The notes: generated by a model from the sequence alone, not told the origin. A DNA stretch of 58,121 nucleotides from Alistipes sp. (GCA_017465055.1 JAFTWZ010000024.1:1-58121); one strand, 5' to 3'. Positions 27,024 to 36,183 are shown, counted from the stretch's first letter. Program-made: numbers and translations.

Positions 27024-28028
27024 ATGATTAAACGCATCTTAGGCATTGGCAACGCACTTACGGATATGCTTGTCAACCTATCTAACGACTCGGTGCTCGA
27101 GGAGTATCAGCTGGCCAAAGGCTCTATGAGCTTGGTCGATAGCCAGCTTCAGACCGACATTTCGAAGTCCGTAGCAGGATGTCGCTACTCGCTATCGCTC
27201 GGCGGCTCGGCAGGTAACACCATACGCGCTATGGCACGCCTCGGCACAGAGGTGGGATTTATCGGCAAGGTGGGCTACGACACTACGGGCGACTTCTACG
27301 AGCAGGCGCTACGTAACGTGGGCGTCGAGCCATACATCCTACGCTCGGAGTATCGCTCCGGGAAGTGCGTATCGCTCATCTCGCCCGATGGCGAGCGTAC
27401 GATGGTTACGCACTTAGGCGCTGCGGCACACCTCGAGGCTACGGACGTAGACCCCGCGGTATTCGATAGCTACGACTGCCTATACATCGAGGGATATCTT
27501 GTTCAGGACCATAACCTTATACGTTCGACAATAGAGCAGGCTAAGGCTCACGGACTTAAGGTAGCCATCGACCTTGCGTCGTTTAACGTGGTGAGGGAGA
27601 ATCTCGAGTTTCTGCGCTCGCTTGTCGATAAGCACGTCGACATAATCTTCGCCAACGAGGATGAGGCTCGCGAGTTTAGCGGCCGCAGTGATGCTCGCGA
27701 GGCTCTCGATTACATCGGCGCAATGTGCGAGCTTGCCATCGTTAAGACGGGTATGAAGGGTGCACTCATCAAGCGCGGCGCGGAGGTTGTCGAGGTGGGT
27801 ATTATGGCAGCAGCCAAGCGCGTAGACACTACGGGTGCTGGCGACTTCTACGCTGCAGGCTTCCTATCGGCACTATGCGAGGGTATGTCGCTTCGTCAAT
27901 GTGGCACTATGGGCGCTATCACCGCAGGCAAGGTCATCGAGGTTGTCGGCACGACGTTTGGCGACGATGCCTGGGACGACATCTTCCGCCTCAGGGAGAG
28001 GGTGCGCACAGAGCAGTATCTCTTCTAA
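27024..28028 (+). CDS. PfkB-family sugar/nucleoside kinase (adenosine kinase-like)
   Basis: 334 residues from ATG 27024 (MIKRILGIGNALTDMLV); an in-frame ATG upstream at 26973 overlaps pfkA and is less likely. PfkB signatures: GGSAGNTIRAMARLG near 63-77, and DTTGAGDFYAAGF with the anion hole GAGD and catalytic Asp274. The GNALTDMLV start and overall length match the group annotated as adenosine kinase or ribokinase-like in Bacteroidetes. The substrate is uncertain. Terminator-like hairpin 28049-28090 follows. Confidence 0.9.
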   Translation: MIKRILGIGNALTDMLVNLSNDSVLEEYQLAKGSMSLVDSQLQTDISKSVAGCRYSLSLGGSAGNTIRAMARLGTEVGFIGKVGYDTTGDFYEQALRNVGVEPYILRSEYRSGKCVSLISPDGERTMVTHLGAAAHLEATDVDPAVFDSYDCLYIEGYLVQDHNLIRSTIEQAKAHGLKVAIDLASFNVVRENLEFLRSLVDKHVDIIFANEDEAREFSGRSDAREALDYIGAMCELAIVKTGMKGALIKRGAEVVEVGIMAAAKRVDTTGAGDFYAAGFLSALCEGMSLRQCGTMGAITAGKVIEVVGTTFGDDAWDDIFRLRERVRTEQYLF

Positions 28029-28048
28029 CGTCACAATAGCAACAATAA

Positions 28049-28090
28049 TAATGGGGGGCAATGCTTTCAGTGCATCGTCCCCCCCATTTC
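28049..28090. terminator. Bidirectional terminator between convergent genes
   Basis: atgggggg (28051-28057) pairs with cccccccat (28080-28087) around a 22-base loop, flanked by aataat and ttt. It separates the plus-strand kinase and the minus-strand lipoprotein. Confidence 0.75.
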
Positions 28091-28142
28091 TTGCAAGGTA
28101 ATAGCAGAATTGCTTTGCAGCCTCTGCAGCTCCTACCTAAGG

Positions 28143-28535
28143 CTACTTAGTCACAACCTTAAGGTCGCCACTAACCTTGATATCTGTCTTCTTGCCCTCC
28201 TTCACCTCGAGCTTAGCAGACTCCTCGGCTGGCTTAATCTCTGTAACGGTGAACTTCTCGGCACTCTCATCCTTATTTGTCGCATCCTTTACCTGCAATG
28301 TCTTGTTCACCTTAATCTTCGTCTCCTTTACCTTCACAGTCTCAGTCTCGGCCTCGGTTGCCTCCTCTGGCTTGGCTACGGTTACCTCCTCGGGCTGTGG
28401 AGTAGCCACCGCCTCAACATTCTCGACAGCTGCCTCGGGAGCCTGAGCAGCCTCCTCGGCGTTATTCTGCTGCTGGTTACCACCGCAAGCTACTGCAAAT
28501 GAAAGCATTGCAGCAAAAAATAGAATCTTCTTCAT
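28143..28535 (-). CDS. Small Glu/Lys-rich lipoprotein
   Basis: 130 residues with a lipobox ending in Cys17 (FAVACGGN). The mature part is low-complexity and strongly charged: NAEEAAQAPEAAVENVEAVA, then alternating Thr/Val/Lys/Glu (EETVKVKETKIKVNKTLQVKD). No known domain. It may be a disordered periplasmic linker or a structural lipoprotein. A promoter lies at 28582 and a terminator just after its stop, so it is likely its own transcript. Confidence 0.8.
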   Translation of the reverse strand: MKKILFFAAMLSFAVACGGNQQQNNAEEAAQAPEAAVENVEAVATPQPEEVTVAKPEEATEAETETVKVKETKIKVNKTLQVKDATNKDESAEKFTVTEIKPAEESAKLEVKEGKKTDIKVSGDLKVVTK

Positions 28536-28581
28536 ACTCTCTTGTGTTTATAATTAAAAATAATCGTAGTGTTTACAACCA

Positions 28582-28589
28582 CAAATATA
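28582..28589 (-). promoter_or_regulatory. Predicted -7 box, promoter of the small lipoprotein
   Basis: The minus strand reads TATATTTG, 47 bases before the ATG at 28535, in an AT-rich stretch. Confidence 0.55.
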
Positions 28590-28626
28590 GATAAAATTTT
28601 CATTTCGTACAAGCCACGCCGACCAT

Positions 28627-30498
28627 CTACTTGCGTTTTGGCCGCGTAGCTCGTCTGTGGCTATCATACTCTTTACCCCCTCTACCGCGAGCAGAACCTA
28701 CCGAGCGGCCACCACGTTGCTCTCCGCCCTTATGCTGGCGTCGCTGGCCTCGATAAGTAGCCTGCGCCTCACGGCCGTGGAGCCGATCCTCGGGGAGCTC
28801 TCCGCCAAAGAAGTAGCTCTTCTGTCGGCGCTTATCATCCTGCGTGCGTGCTACGTATACCTCCTCGCCAGTATAGGGGTTTGTGCCCGTGTAGAACATC
28901 ACCGACGAGAGGGTCATAGGCGTAGGCGTAAGGTCCTGAACCTGCTCGAGGGTGAAGTGCAGCTTGCCGAGCACCTTGTCGGCTAAAGCCTCCATATCGC
29001 GCTCCTCGCAACCCGGGTGCGACGATATAAAGTAGGGAATAAGTTGATAGTTAAGCTCCTCGCGGCGACAAATCTGCTTAAAGCGTGCGTGCATCTCCTC
29101 AAAGAGCCTGAACGAGGGCTTACGCATAAGCCTCAACACTCTATCCTCCGTATGCTCTGGGGCGACCTTCAAGCGGCCCGAGGTGTGATGCTTAACCACT
29201 ATGTCGAAGTAGTCGGAGTTGTCGAACAGATCGTAGCGTATGCCACTGCCTATGAACGCGCGCTTGACACCCTTAGTTTGGCGAATCTTGCTATAGAGCT
29301 CGAGAAGTCTGCTGTGGTCGTTGTTCATATTGGGACACAGGCGCGGATGGAGACACGAGGGGCGCTTACAACGCTTACAGAGTGACTCATCCCTACCGCG
29401 CATACCATACATATTGGCCGACGGAGCTCCGATGTCGGAGATGTAGCCCTTGAAGTCGGGCATAGCAACCACCTTGCGCACTTCATCAAGGATAGAGCGC
29501 TCCGAGCGCGAATTGATAAACTTACCCTGGTGTGCCGAGATGGTGCAGAACGAGCAGCCACCGAAACAACCACGGTGTATGTTAATCGAGTGCTTAATCA
29601 TCTCCCACGCAGGGATGTCGCCCTTACCGCGATAGCGTGGATGTGGCGCACGCTCATAAGGAAGGTCGAACGAGTGGTCGAGCTCCTCGGTGGTGAGCGT
29701 CTCGTGCGGCGGCGTGATGACCACGTAGGCATCGCCCGAGCGCTCCACGAGCGTGGTGTTACACTCCATCATATTGCTCAGCGTCTCAATCTCGGTAAAA
29801 TTCTCGGCAAACTTTCGCTTGTCGGCCTGACACTCCTCAAACGAGCTGAGCACCTTGGTGCTTCCGTTGAAGAGCCTCTCGACATAGCCCCTATCGGCCA
29901 AGAATCCCACCTGGCGCAAGCCGCGCAGCAGCTTCATATTAAAGCCATTGCGCAGAGCCTTAGCCACCTCGCGGATAGGCTTATCGCCCATACCATAGAT
30001 GAGCAGGTCGGCCCCCGACGTCGTGAGCACCGATGGGCGTAGGCTGTCGGTCCAGTAGTCGTAGTGCGTAAGGCGGCGCAGCGAGGCCTCGATACCGCCT
30101 ACAACCACAGGAGTATGTGGATATAGCTCCTTGAGAATCTTGGTATAGGTATCCACCGTCCTATCGGGACGGAAGCCAGCCTTGCCACCAGGCGTATAGG
30201 CGTCGTTGGACCTCAGACGCAGGTTGGCCGTATAGTGGTTTACCATCGAGTCCATAGCTCCTGCCGTAACGGCGAAGAAGAGGCGTGGTTTGCCGAGCTT
30301 CTTAAAGTCGCGCAGGTCGTCACGCCAGTTGGGCTGCGGCACGATGGCAACGCGGTAGCCCTCGGCCTCGAGGATACGGCCTATGACCGCAGGGCCAAAC
30401 GCCGGGTGGTCAATATAGGCATCACCCGAGAAGATTATCACGTCGAGCTGCTCCCAGCCACGAGCCTCGACCTCCCTATTTGTTGTTGGCAGAAACAC
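28627..30498 (-). CDS. YgiQ-family radical SAM protein
   Basis: 623 residues. The N-terminal YgiQ domain is about 1-290 (SGDAYIDHPAFGPAVIGRILE; DLLIYGMGDKPI). The radical SAM core starts with the 4Fe-4S motif CFGGCSFC (Cys311, 315, 318). An extra cysteine cluster CKRCKRPSCLHPRLC lies near 377-391. The C-terminus past residue 570 is Arg/Gly/Lys-rich and probably disordered. The reaction of YgiQ proteins is not established. The family is widespread and conserved. It is transcribed with or next to the rluD-type gene (gap of 38 bases). Confidence 0.92.
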   Translation of the reverse strand: MFLPTTNREVEARGWEQLDVIIFSGDAYIDHPAFGPAVIGRILEAEGYRVAIVPQPNWRDDLRDFKKLGKPRLFFAVTAGAMDSMVNHYTANLRLRSNDAYTPGGKAGFRPDRTVDTYTKILKELYPHTPVVVGGIEASLRRLTHYDYWTDSLRPSVLTTSGADLLIYGMGDKPIREVAKALRNGFNMKLLRGLRQVGFLADRGYVERLFNGSTKVLSSFEECQADKRKFAENFTEIETLSNMMECNTTLVERSGDAYVVITPPHETLTTEELDHSFDLPYERAPHPRYRGKGDIPAWEMIKHSINIHRGCFGGCSFCTISAHQGKFINSRSERSILDEVRKVVAMPDFKGYISDIGAPSANMYGMRGRDESLCKRCKRPSCLHPRLCPNMNNDHSRLLELYSKIRQTKGVKRAFIGSGIRYDLFDNSDYFDIVVKHHTSGRLKVAPEHTEDRVLRLMRKPSFRLFEEMHARFKQICRREELNYQLIPYFISSHPGCEERDMEALADKVLGKLHFTLEQVQDLTPTPMTLSSVMFYTGTNPYTGEEVYVARTQDDKRRQKSYFFGGELPEDRLHGREAQATYRGQRRQHKGGEQRGGRSVGSARGRGGKEYDSHRRATRPKRK

Positions 30499-30536
30499 TG
30501 TTGTTCAGGAGTTTAGTGTGTAACGTCAATTATGCT

Positions 30537-31670
30537 CTATATCTCATCGATATCTAACCCCACAGAGTCGGTATAACCCTCCCACTTCTGCAATACGGCC
30601 TTAAAGTCGTCGGGGAGCTCCGACTCGAACTGTATATAGCGACCCGTAGTCGGGTGGTCAAAGCCCAAAGCACGCGCGTGGAGCGACTGACGCGGGATTA
30701 GCTTGAAGCAGTTCTCGATAAACTGCTTATACTTCTGGAACGTAGTACCCTTGAGTATGCGGTTGCCACCATAACGCTCGTCGTTGAAGAGCGGATGTCC
30801 CTGCCACGACATATGTACACGTATCTGGTGCGTGCGGCCCGTCTCGAGGCGGCACTCCACGAGTGTTACGTAGCCATAGCGGCGCAACACCTTAAAGTGC
30901 GTGACGGCGTGCTTGCCATCCGTGCCATCGGCAAATACATACATCTGCAACCTATCCTTAGGACTACGGCCAATGTTGCCGATAATCGTACCCTCATCCT
31001 CGGCGATATTGCCCCACACCAACGCCACGTAGCGGCGATAGATGGTGTGGTCGAAGAATTGCTTTGCCAGTGAGGCGTGTGCCCTCTCGTTCTTAGCCAC
31101 CACGAGCAATCCCGAGGTATCCTTATCGATACGGTGCACAAGGCCTGCGCGGGCGTTACCCTCGGAGAACATCTCGAGGTCGCGCAGATGGTACGACAGA
31201 GCGTGCACCAACGTGCCACTATGGTTGCCCACGCCAGGGTGAACGACCATACCTGCAGCCTTATTTACTACGATGATGTCGTCATCCTCGTAGACTATAT
31301 CCAGAGGTATATTCTCGGGCACTATCTCCTCCTTGCGGCGAGGATAGGGCATAACGATAGATATCTGGTCTAAGGGTTTAACCTTGTAGCTCGACTTCTG
31401 CGGCTTGCCATTTACCAAGATGTTACCGCCATCGGCAGCCATCTGTATGCGGTTACGCGAGGTGTGCTCGAGGCGTGCCGTGAGGAACTTATCGAGGCGC
31501 ATAAGCGACTGGCCCTTGTCGACCGTAACGGCAAAGTGCTCGTACATCTCGTCGCCCTCGACGTCGACGTCGACATCACCAGCCTCGACATCGATATCGA
31601 CATCAAGCTCGAGGTCGGCATCTACGACTATCTCGCCAGAGGCACTGTTATCTCTATTAATATCAGTCAC
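30537..31670 (-). CDS. RluD-family 23S rRNA pseudouridine synthase with acidic N-terminal tail
   Basis: 377 residues. An S4 RNA-binding domain is at about 55-105 (MRLDKFLTARLEHTSRNRIQ), then the RluA/RluD catalytic domain with HRIDKDTSGLL (catalytic Asp182) and the TGRTHQIRVHMSWQGHPLFNDERYGG motif. It makes pseudouridines in 23S rRNA, most likely the helix 69 positions (1911/1915/1917). Residues 1-45 are an odd acidic repeat, VDADLELDVDIDVEAGDVDVDVEG, encoded by gac(a/g)tc hexamers; an internal Met42 could be an alternative start that would remove it. It lies 25 bases after the PASTA fusion gene. Confidence 0.9.
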   Translation of the reverse strand: MTDINRDNSASGEIVVDADLELDVDIDVEAGDVDVDVEGDEMYEHFAVTVDKGQSLMRLDKFLTARLEHTSRNRIQMAADGGNILVNGKPQKSSYKVKPLDQISIVMPYPRRKEEIVPENIPLDIVYEDDDIIVVNKAAGMVVHPGVGNHSGTLVHALSYHLRDLEMFSEGNARAGLVHRIDKDTSGLLVVAKNERAHASLAKQFFDHTIYRRYVALVWGNIAEDEGTIIGNIGRSPKDRLQMYVFADGTDGKHAVTHFKVLRRYGYVTLVECRLETGRTHQIRVHMSWQGHPLFNDERYGGNRILKGTTFQKYKQFIENCFKLIPRQSLHARALGFDHPTTGRYIQFESELPDDFKAVLQKWEGYTDSVGLDIDEI

Positions 31671-31695
31671 TTTAATTCAATTTTAGGAGTTAGTA

Positions 31696-33876
31696 CTACT
31701 CGTTGGCAAGGGCTAACGAGTCAGCCTCGGCAAGCTGCTTACGGCGACGCTCCTCGAATTTACGAAGCTCGCCCGAGGCGATAACACTCATCGAGTCGAC
31801 CATAGCCTCGTCGCAACTGAGGTACAGCGTAACCTCGCTACCGCGCTTGAGCGACGTGCCGAGCTGAACAGACTGCTTGTAGACCCTCGCCTTGCGACGT
31901 GCGATAAGGTCCTCGACACTATCGTCGTAGACCACCTTGCCCACGTTAAGGCCATTATCCCAGAGCGTCTTGCGCGCCTGCTGCAACGATAGGCCCACAA
32001 GGCGTGGAGCATATACCTGCTGCTCATCGCGGCGGTAGCTCACCCTGAGCGTCACGCCCGTGCCCACCTCGCAACGGCGGCTTGTCGTGGGGGTAATCTC
32101 CCTGCTCGAGACAAACTGCGCCAGCACGTAGTCCGTAGATGTCATATCGGCCTCGTAGATAAGCTCCTTGACGGTCAACCCCGAGCGCTCTATCTGGTTT
32201 AGCGCCTGACGCAATGTCTGCTTGGCGACATATGGAATCTCGACCATACGGCGGCTATAGGCGTTAATCGTGACGTATATCTTACGGCCAGGCTTGACCG
32301 TCACATCGCGCACGGTAGAGGTGCGTGGCAGCTGGTCGACAATAGCTCCACCAGGGAGATCGACATCGAATATCGAGTCGCGCACCACAATCTGTAGCTC
32401 CTCGGCCTCGGCCATAGCGCGAGCATCGTCGACGTCCATACCTAAGAGGTTGGGCACCTTGATAGCCTCGCCGTGGCGCGTACCACTCTTAAGGCCAATA
32501 TAGAGGCCCACGATTAGCACAAGGCCAAACAGCGAGGCCAATATTATGTGCGAGACTATCGGGAAACGCCTATAAAAGCCCCCTTTATTCGAGCCACCAT
32601 CACCGCCACCACTCTTTCGTGTTCTCTGAGTCCTCTTTGGACTACCACTCTCTCTCTTCATATCGTCGTTGTTCTCTCTACTATCTCTACTATCTCTCTT
32701 TTCGCTGTTATCCTCGCTTGTCTCCTCTACCTCGGGTTTTGACTTTGGCTCAGCCTCTGGCTCGGGCACTGATTTAGGCTCGGGCACGCACTCCTCGTCA
32801 CTACGGACTACAGGGTTGTAGTGCGAGTCGCGCTCGACGGGGGTAAACCCTGCTGCACGCACCATAGCCTCGAGCTCCTCAACGCTCATCGTAGGCTTTT
32901 CGACACCGCCAGCCATAGAGTATATCTTCGTCGTATCGCCTATCGTGCCATCGATATCGTCGGCACCGAAGGCTAAGGCCATCTCCGTCGTCGCCTTGCC
33001 GTACGACACCCAGTAGGCCTTGATATGGGGTATGTTATCGAGGAAGATACGGCTGATGGCTATCGTGCGAAGGTCATCCTCGACGCTACTTTCGCCAGCC
33101 TCCGAGAGCCTATTACCGCGACTATGGTACTTAAGCGGTATGAAGGCGTCGAAACCTGGGGCCTCGTCCTGCAACTTACGCAGGCGCTCCAAGTGGTCGA
33201 TACGCTGCTCTAAGGTCTCGATATGGCCATAGAGCATCGTGCAGTTTGTCGCCAAACCCATATTGTGCGCTGCGCGGTGCACGGCCAACCACTCCTCCGA
33301 CGAGCACTTATCGGGGCATATCTTGGCACGTAGCTGCTCATCGAAGATCTCTGCGCCACCACCAGGGATACACTCCATACCCGCCTCTTGCAGACGTCTC
33401 AGACCCTCGACAACCGATATCTCGTCGCGACGAATCATATAGAATATCTCGACGGCGGTATAGGCCTTGACCGTGACGTGCGGCAGTGCGCGCTTGACAC
33501 GGCGAATCATAGCGCAGTAGGTATCTAAGTCGTGCTTGGGGTGTACGCCACCGACGATATGCACCTCGGTGATATCCGCGGCTTGCAACTCCTCGGCACG
33601 CTTCTCAATCTCCTCGAGCGACATATACCACGCATCGGCATCGCCCTCGCGACGACGAAACGAACAGAACTCGCAGTTAAAGAGGCATATGTTCGTAGGC
33701 TCGAGGTGCACGTTGCGATTGTAGTAGACCGACTCGCCACTTATCGCACGCTTGCGCATAGTAGCCAGCTCGCCCAAGAGCCACAGTGGCGCCTCGCGCC
33801 ACAACTTAAGTGCCGCCTCGGAGCTTATGCGCTCACCACGACGAACAGCCTCCGAGATTTCGTTAATCGTAAGCAT
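31696..33876 (-). CDS. mqnE: Fusion: aminodeoxyfutalosine synthase MqnE + membrane-anchored PASTA protein
   Basis: 726 residues in one uninterrupted frame. Residues 1-357 are a radical SAM menaquinone enzyme: CLFNCEFC (Cys64, 68, 71), GGVHPKHDLDTYCAMIRRVK, GGGAEIF and KYHSRGN, best matching MqnE, which joins a chorismate-derived enol ether to adenosine. Residues 358-435 are a Pro/Glu then Arg/Asp/Ser linker. A membrane helix covers about 440-462 (SHIILASLFGLVLIVGLYIGL). Three PASTA domains follow (about 472-540, 545-615, 622-687). PASTA proteins beside rluD are the normal Bacteroidetes arrangement; joining to MqnE is not. Met406 in the linker could be the start of an independent PASTA protein. 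The linker DNA contains 9-base repeats (see findings). The start is 2 bases from the LptF/G stop. Confidence 0.85.
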   Translation of the reverse strand: MLTINEISEAVRRGERISSEAALKLWREAPLWLLGELATMRKRAISGESVYYNRNVHLEPTNICLFNCEFCSFRRREGDADAWYMSLEEIEKRAEELQAADITEVHIVGGVHPKHDLDTYCAMIRRVKRALPHVTVKAYTAVEIFYMIRRDEISVVEGLRRLQEAGMECIPGGGAEIFDEQLRAKICPDKCSSEEWLAVHRAAHNMGLATNCTMLYGHIETLEQRIDHLERLRKLQDEAPGFDAFIPLKYHSRGNRLSEAGESSVEDDLRTIAISRIFLDNIPHIKAYWVSYGKATTEMALAFGADDIDGTIGDTTKIYSMAGGVEKPTMSVEELEAMVRAAGFTPVERDSHYNPVVRSDEECVPEPKSVPEPEAEPKSKPEVEETSEDNSEKRDSRDSRENNDDMKRESGSPKRTQRTRKSGGGDGGSNKGGFYRRFPIVSHIILASLFGLVLIVGLYIGLKSGTRHGEAIKVPNLLGMDVDDARAMAEAEELQIVVRDSIFDVDLPGGAIVDQLPRTSTVRDVTVKPGRKIYVTINAYSRRMVEIPYVAKQTLRQALNQIERSGLTVKELIYEADMTSTDYVLAQFVSSREITPTTSRRCEVGTGVTLRVSYRRDEQQVYAPRLVGLSLQQARKTLWDNGLNVGKVVYDDSVEDLIARRKARVYKQSVQLGTSLKRGSEVTLYLSCDEAMVDSMSVIASGELRKFEERRRKQLAEADSLALANE

Positions 33877-33878
33877 TG

Positions 33879-34988
33879 CTATTTAGGTGCTTTAATATAG
33901 ACGACAAATGCTATAAAACTAAATATTATATTCGGCAGCCACACACCGAGCCAGGGCGCCAGGCTACCGCCTAAGGCTATCTGCTCGAACACACGGCCAA
34001 GCATAATATATCCGAAGCAGAGCGCTATACCCACACCGAGGTGCATACCCATACCACCGCGTAGCTTACGCGAGGCGATTGATACACCTATGAGGGTGAG
34101 GATGAAGGTCGAGAAGGGGTATGAGAAGCGCGTGTGGCGCTCCACCTCTATGAGGAAGAGGTCGTCCGAGCCCTTGCGGCGCTGCTGCTGCAAAAAGTCG
34201 TTAAGCTCGTTGATCGTGAGCGTCTTAACCAAGCCTTTGGTATCGACAAGCTCGCGAGCATCGAGGTTGATAAGCGTATCGAGGTTGCGGAACTGCTCAT
34301 ATCCGAGCGTTCCCTCCTCGTCGCTCGAGTAGATGACGTAGCGCGGGGCTGTCCAGCGGCCCGACTCCTCGTCGAACGAGGCGCTGGCGGCGTTGAGCAC
34401 CTCGACCATACGCGAGCCCTCGTAGCGCTCGATGGCGAAGAACGGCACACGCTCCATACTCGGAGAGTAGCCCCTCACGTAGACAAACGTGCCTGGCTCT
34501 ATCTGGCGGTACACGTTTCTGTCGTACTCGATAAGCTGATTACCCTTGAAGTACTGCGACTGGAAGGCCACGCTGTCTTTCTGACCCTCGGGGATAACCC
34601 ATAGACTGAGCGAGAGGCTCAGCGCCGCGATGACCGTAGCACCAAGCATATATGGCCACATAAGCCTGCGGAAGCTGACACCGCCAGACAGAATCGCCAC
34701 AATCTCGGTCTGCATAGCGAGCTTCGAGGTAAAGAAGATTACCGAGATAAAGGTAAACAGCGCACTAAACTGGTTGATGAAGTAGGGCACGAAGTTCAGG
34801 TAGTAGTCGAAAATGATGGCTCGCCAGGGTGCGTGCAACTCGGTAAAGTCGTCGACGCGCTCCACGTAGTCGAACACCACGAGGATGATGGTCATCATCA
34901 GCAGACCAAAGAGGTACGTTAGCAGGAACTTACGCAGGATATACCTATCCAAAGTTCTGTATCCAGGTATCGAGGGTATTAGCTTCAC
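33879..34988 (-). CDS. LptF/LptG-family LPS export permease
   Basis: 369 residues. The YjgP/YjgQ family: three N-terminal helices (LLTYLFGLLMMTIILVVFDYVE, LNFVPYFINQFSALFTFISVIFF, YMLGATVIAALSLSLSLWVIP), a periplasmic beta-jellyroll (about 140-270), and three C-terminal helices (SYPFSTFILTLIGVSIASRK, GVGIALCFGYIMLGRVFEQ, WLPNIIFSFIAFVVYI). It is one of the two permease subunits that extract LPS for LptC and LptA. F and G cannot be told apart here. It is between tgt and the MqnE-PASTA gene, all close together, indicating one operon from the tgt promoter. Confidence 0.9.
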   Translation of the reverse strand: MKLIPSIPGYRTLDRYILRKFLLTYLFGLLMMTIILVVFDYVERVDDFTELHAPWRAIIFDYYLNFVPYFINQFSALFTFISVIFFTSKLAMQTEIVAILSGGVSFRRLMWPYMLGATVIAALSLSLSLWVIPEGQKDSVAFQSQYFKGNQLIEYDRNVYRQIEPGTFVYVRGYSPSMERVPFFAIERYEGSRMVEVLNAASASFDEESGRWTAPRYVIYSSDEEGTLGYEQFRNLDTLINLDARELVDTKGLVKTLTINELNDFLQQQRRKGSDDLFLIEVERHTRFSYPFSTFILTLIGVSIASRKLRGGMGMHLGVGIALCFGYIMLGRVFEQIALGGSLAPWLGVWLPNIIFSFIAFVVYIKAPK

Positions 34989-35036
34989 GCTCAGTGCATT
35001 TTAAGTGTGTTGATTATAATACAAGTCTACGCGTGA

Positions 35037-36167
35037 TTATAGTCTACGCGACAGCTTGACGACCATCTCCTCCTTCCAGGCCTTGAAGTCGCCAGCAGCG
35101 ATATGTTCGCGCGCCTGACCCACAAGCCATAGGTAGAAGGCGGTGTTGTGTAGCGAGGCAATCTGCGCCGCGAGCATCTCCTTGCACACCACGAGGTGGT
35201 GGAGGTAGGCACGCGTATACTGGTGGTCGACAAACGCGACGCCATTGGGGTCGATAGGCGAAAAGTCCATCTCCCACTTCTTGTTGCGTATGTTTATCAC
35301 GCCCTCCGAGGTGAAGAGCTGACCATTGCGGCCATTGCGCGTAGGCATCACGCAGTCGAACATATCGACACCGCGGTCTATAGCCTCGAGGATGTTGACT
35401 GGCGTGCCTACGCCCATAAGGTATCGTGGGCGGTCGGTAGGTAGCACCGCGTTGCACACCTCTATCATCGAGTACATAACATCTGTTGGCTCGCCCACTG
35501 CCAGGCCTCCGATAGCATAACCATCGGCGTTGTACTGCAGCACGTTACGCGCAGCCCTCTCGCGCAGGTCGGCATAGCCAGCGCCCTGAACAATAGGGAA
35601 CAAGGCCTGGTAGTGACCCCACTTAGGCTGCGTCTGGTGGTAGCGGTTAAAGCACCTATCCAACCAACGCTCCGTGAGCGCCAACGACTTCTTGGCATAG
35701 TCGTAGGGGGCATCGCCCGGGGGGCACTCGTCGAAGGCCATCATTATATCGGCGCCTATGGTGCGCTCGGTATCTATGACGCTCTCGGGGGTGAAGAGGT
35801 GTCGCGAGCCGTCGATATGCGACTGGAAGTGGCAACCCTCCTCCTTGAGCTTACGGCAGGCGGCAAGCGAGAAGACCTGGAAGCCTCCGCTATCGGTAAG
35901 CATAGGCTTTGTCCACGACGAGAAGCGGTGCACGCCACCAGCGGCCTCCAAGATATCCATACCTGGGCGAAGGTATAGGTGGTAGGTATTGGCCAAGATA
36001 ATCTGTGCCTTAGCCTCGTGCTCTACGTCGCGGTGGAAGATGCCCTTCATCGCCGCAGCAGTACCTACGGGCATAAATATTGGAGTCTGTATCGGGCCGT
36101 GGTCGGTCTCTAAGAGTCCACAGCGCGCCTTACTATCGGGCGCAGTATGTAGCAATGTAAACTTCAT
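35037..36167 (-). CDS. tgt: tRNA-guanine transglycosylase Tgt lacking zinc cysteines
   Basis: 376 residues, the normal length. Conserved blocks: GTAAAMKGIFHRDVE, LANTYHLYLRPG, DSGGFQVFSLA with the active-site Asp, FDECPPGD, GLAVGEP, and DCVMPTRNGRNGQLF with the nucleophile Asp. It swaps guanine 34 for preQ1 in GUN anticodons on the way to queuosine. The C-terminal CxCxxC-H zinc site is replaced: DPNGVAFVDHQYTRAYLHHL carries no cysteine where CDCYTC is usual, only the later His is kept. I recall this also in other Bacteroidetes Tgt. The promoter lies 20 bases upstream and is duplicated. Confidence 0.93.
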   Translation of the reverse strand: MKFTLLHTAPDSKARCGLLETDHGPIQTPIFMPVGTAAAMKGIFHRDVEHEAKAQIILANTYHLYLRPGMDILEAAGGVHRFSSWTKPMLTDSGGFQVFSLAACRKLKEEGCHFQSHIDGSRHLFTPESVIDTERTIGADIMMAFDECPPGDAPYDYAKKSLALTERWLDRCFNRYHQTQPKWGHYQALFPIVQGAGYADLRERAARNVLQYNADGYAIGGLAVGEPTDVMYSMIEVCNAVLPTDRPRYLMGVGTPVNILEAIDRGVDMFDCVMPTRNGRNGQLFTSEGVINIRNKKWEMDFSPIDPNGVAFVDHQYTRAYLHHLVVCKEMLAAQIASLHNTAFYLWLVGQAREHIAAGDFKAWKEEMVVKLSRRL

Positions 36168-36183
36168 ATCATATATATAATGC

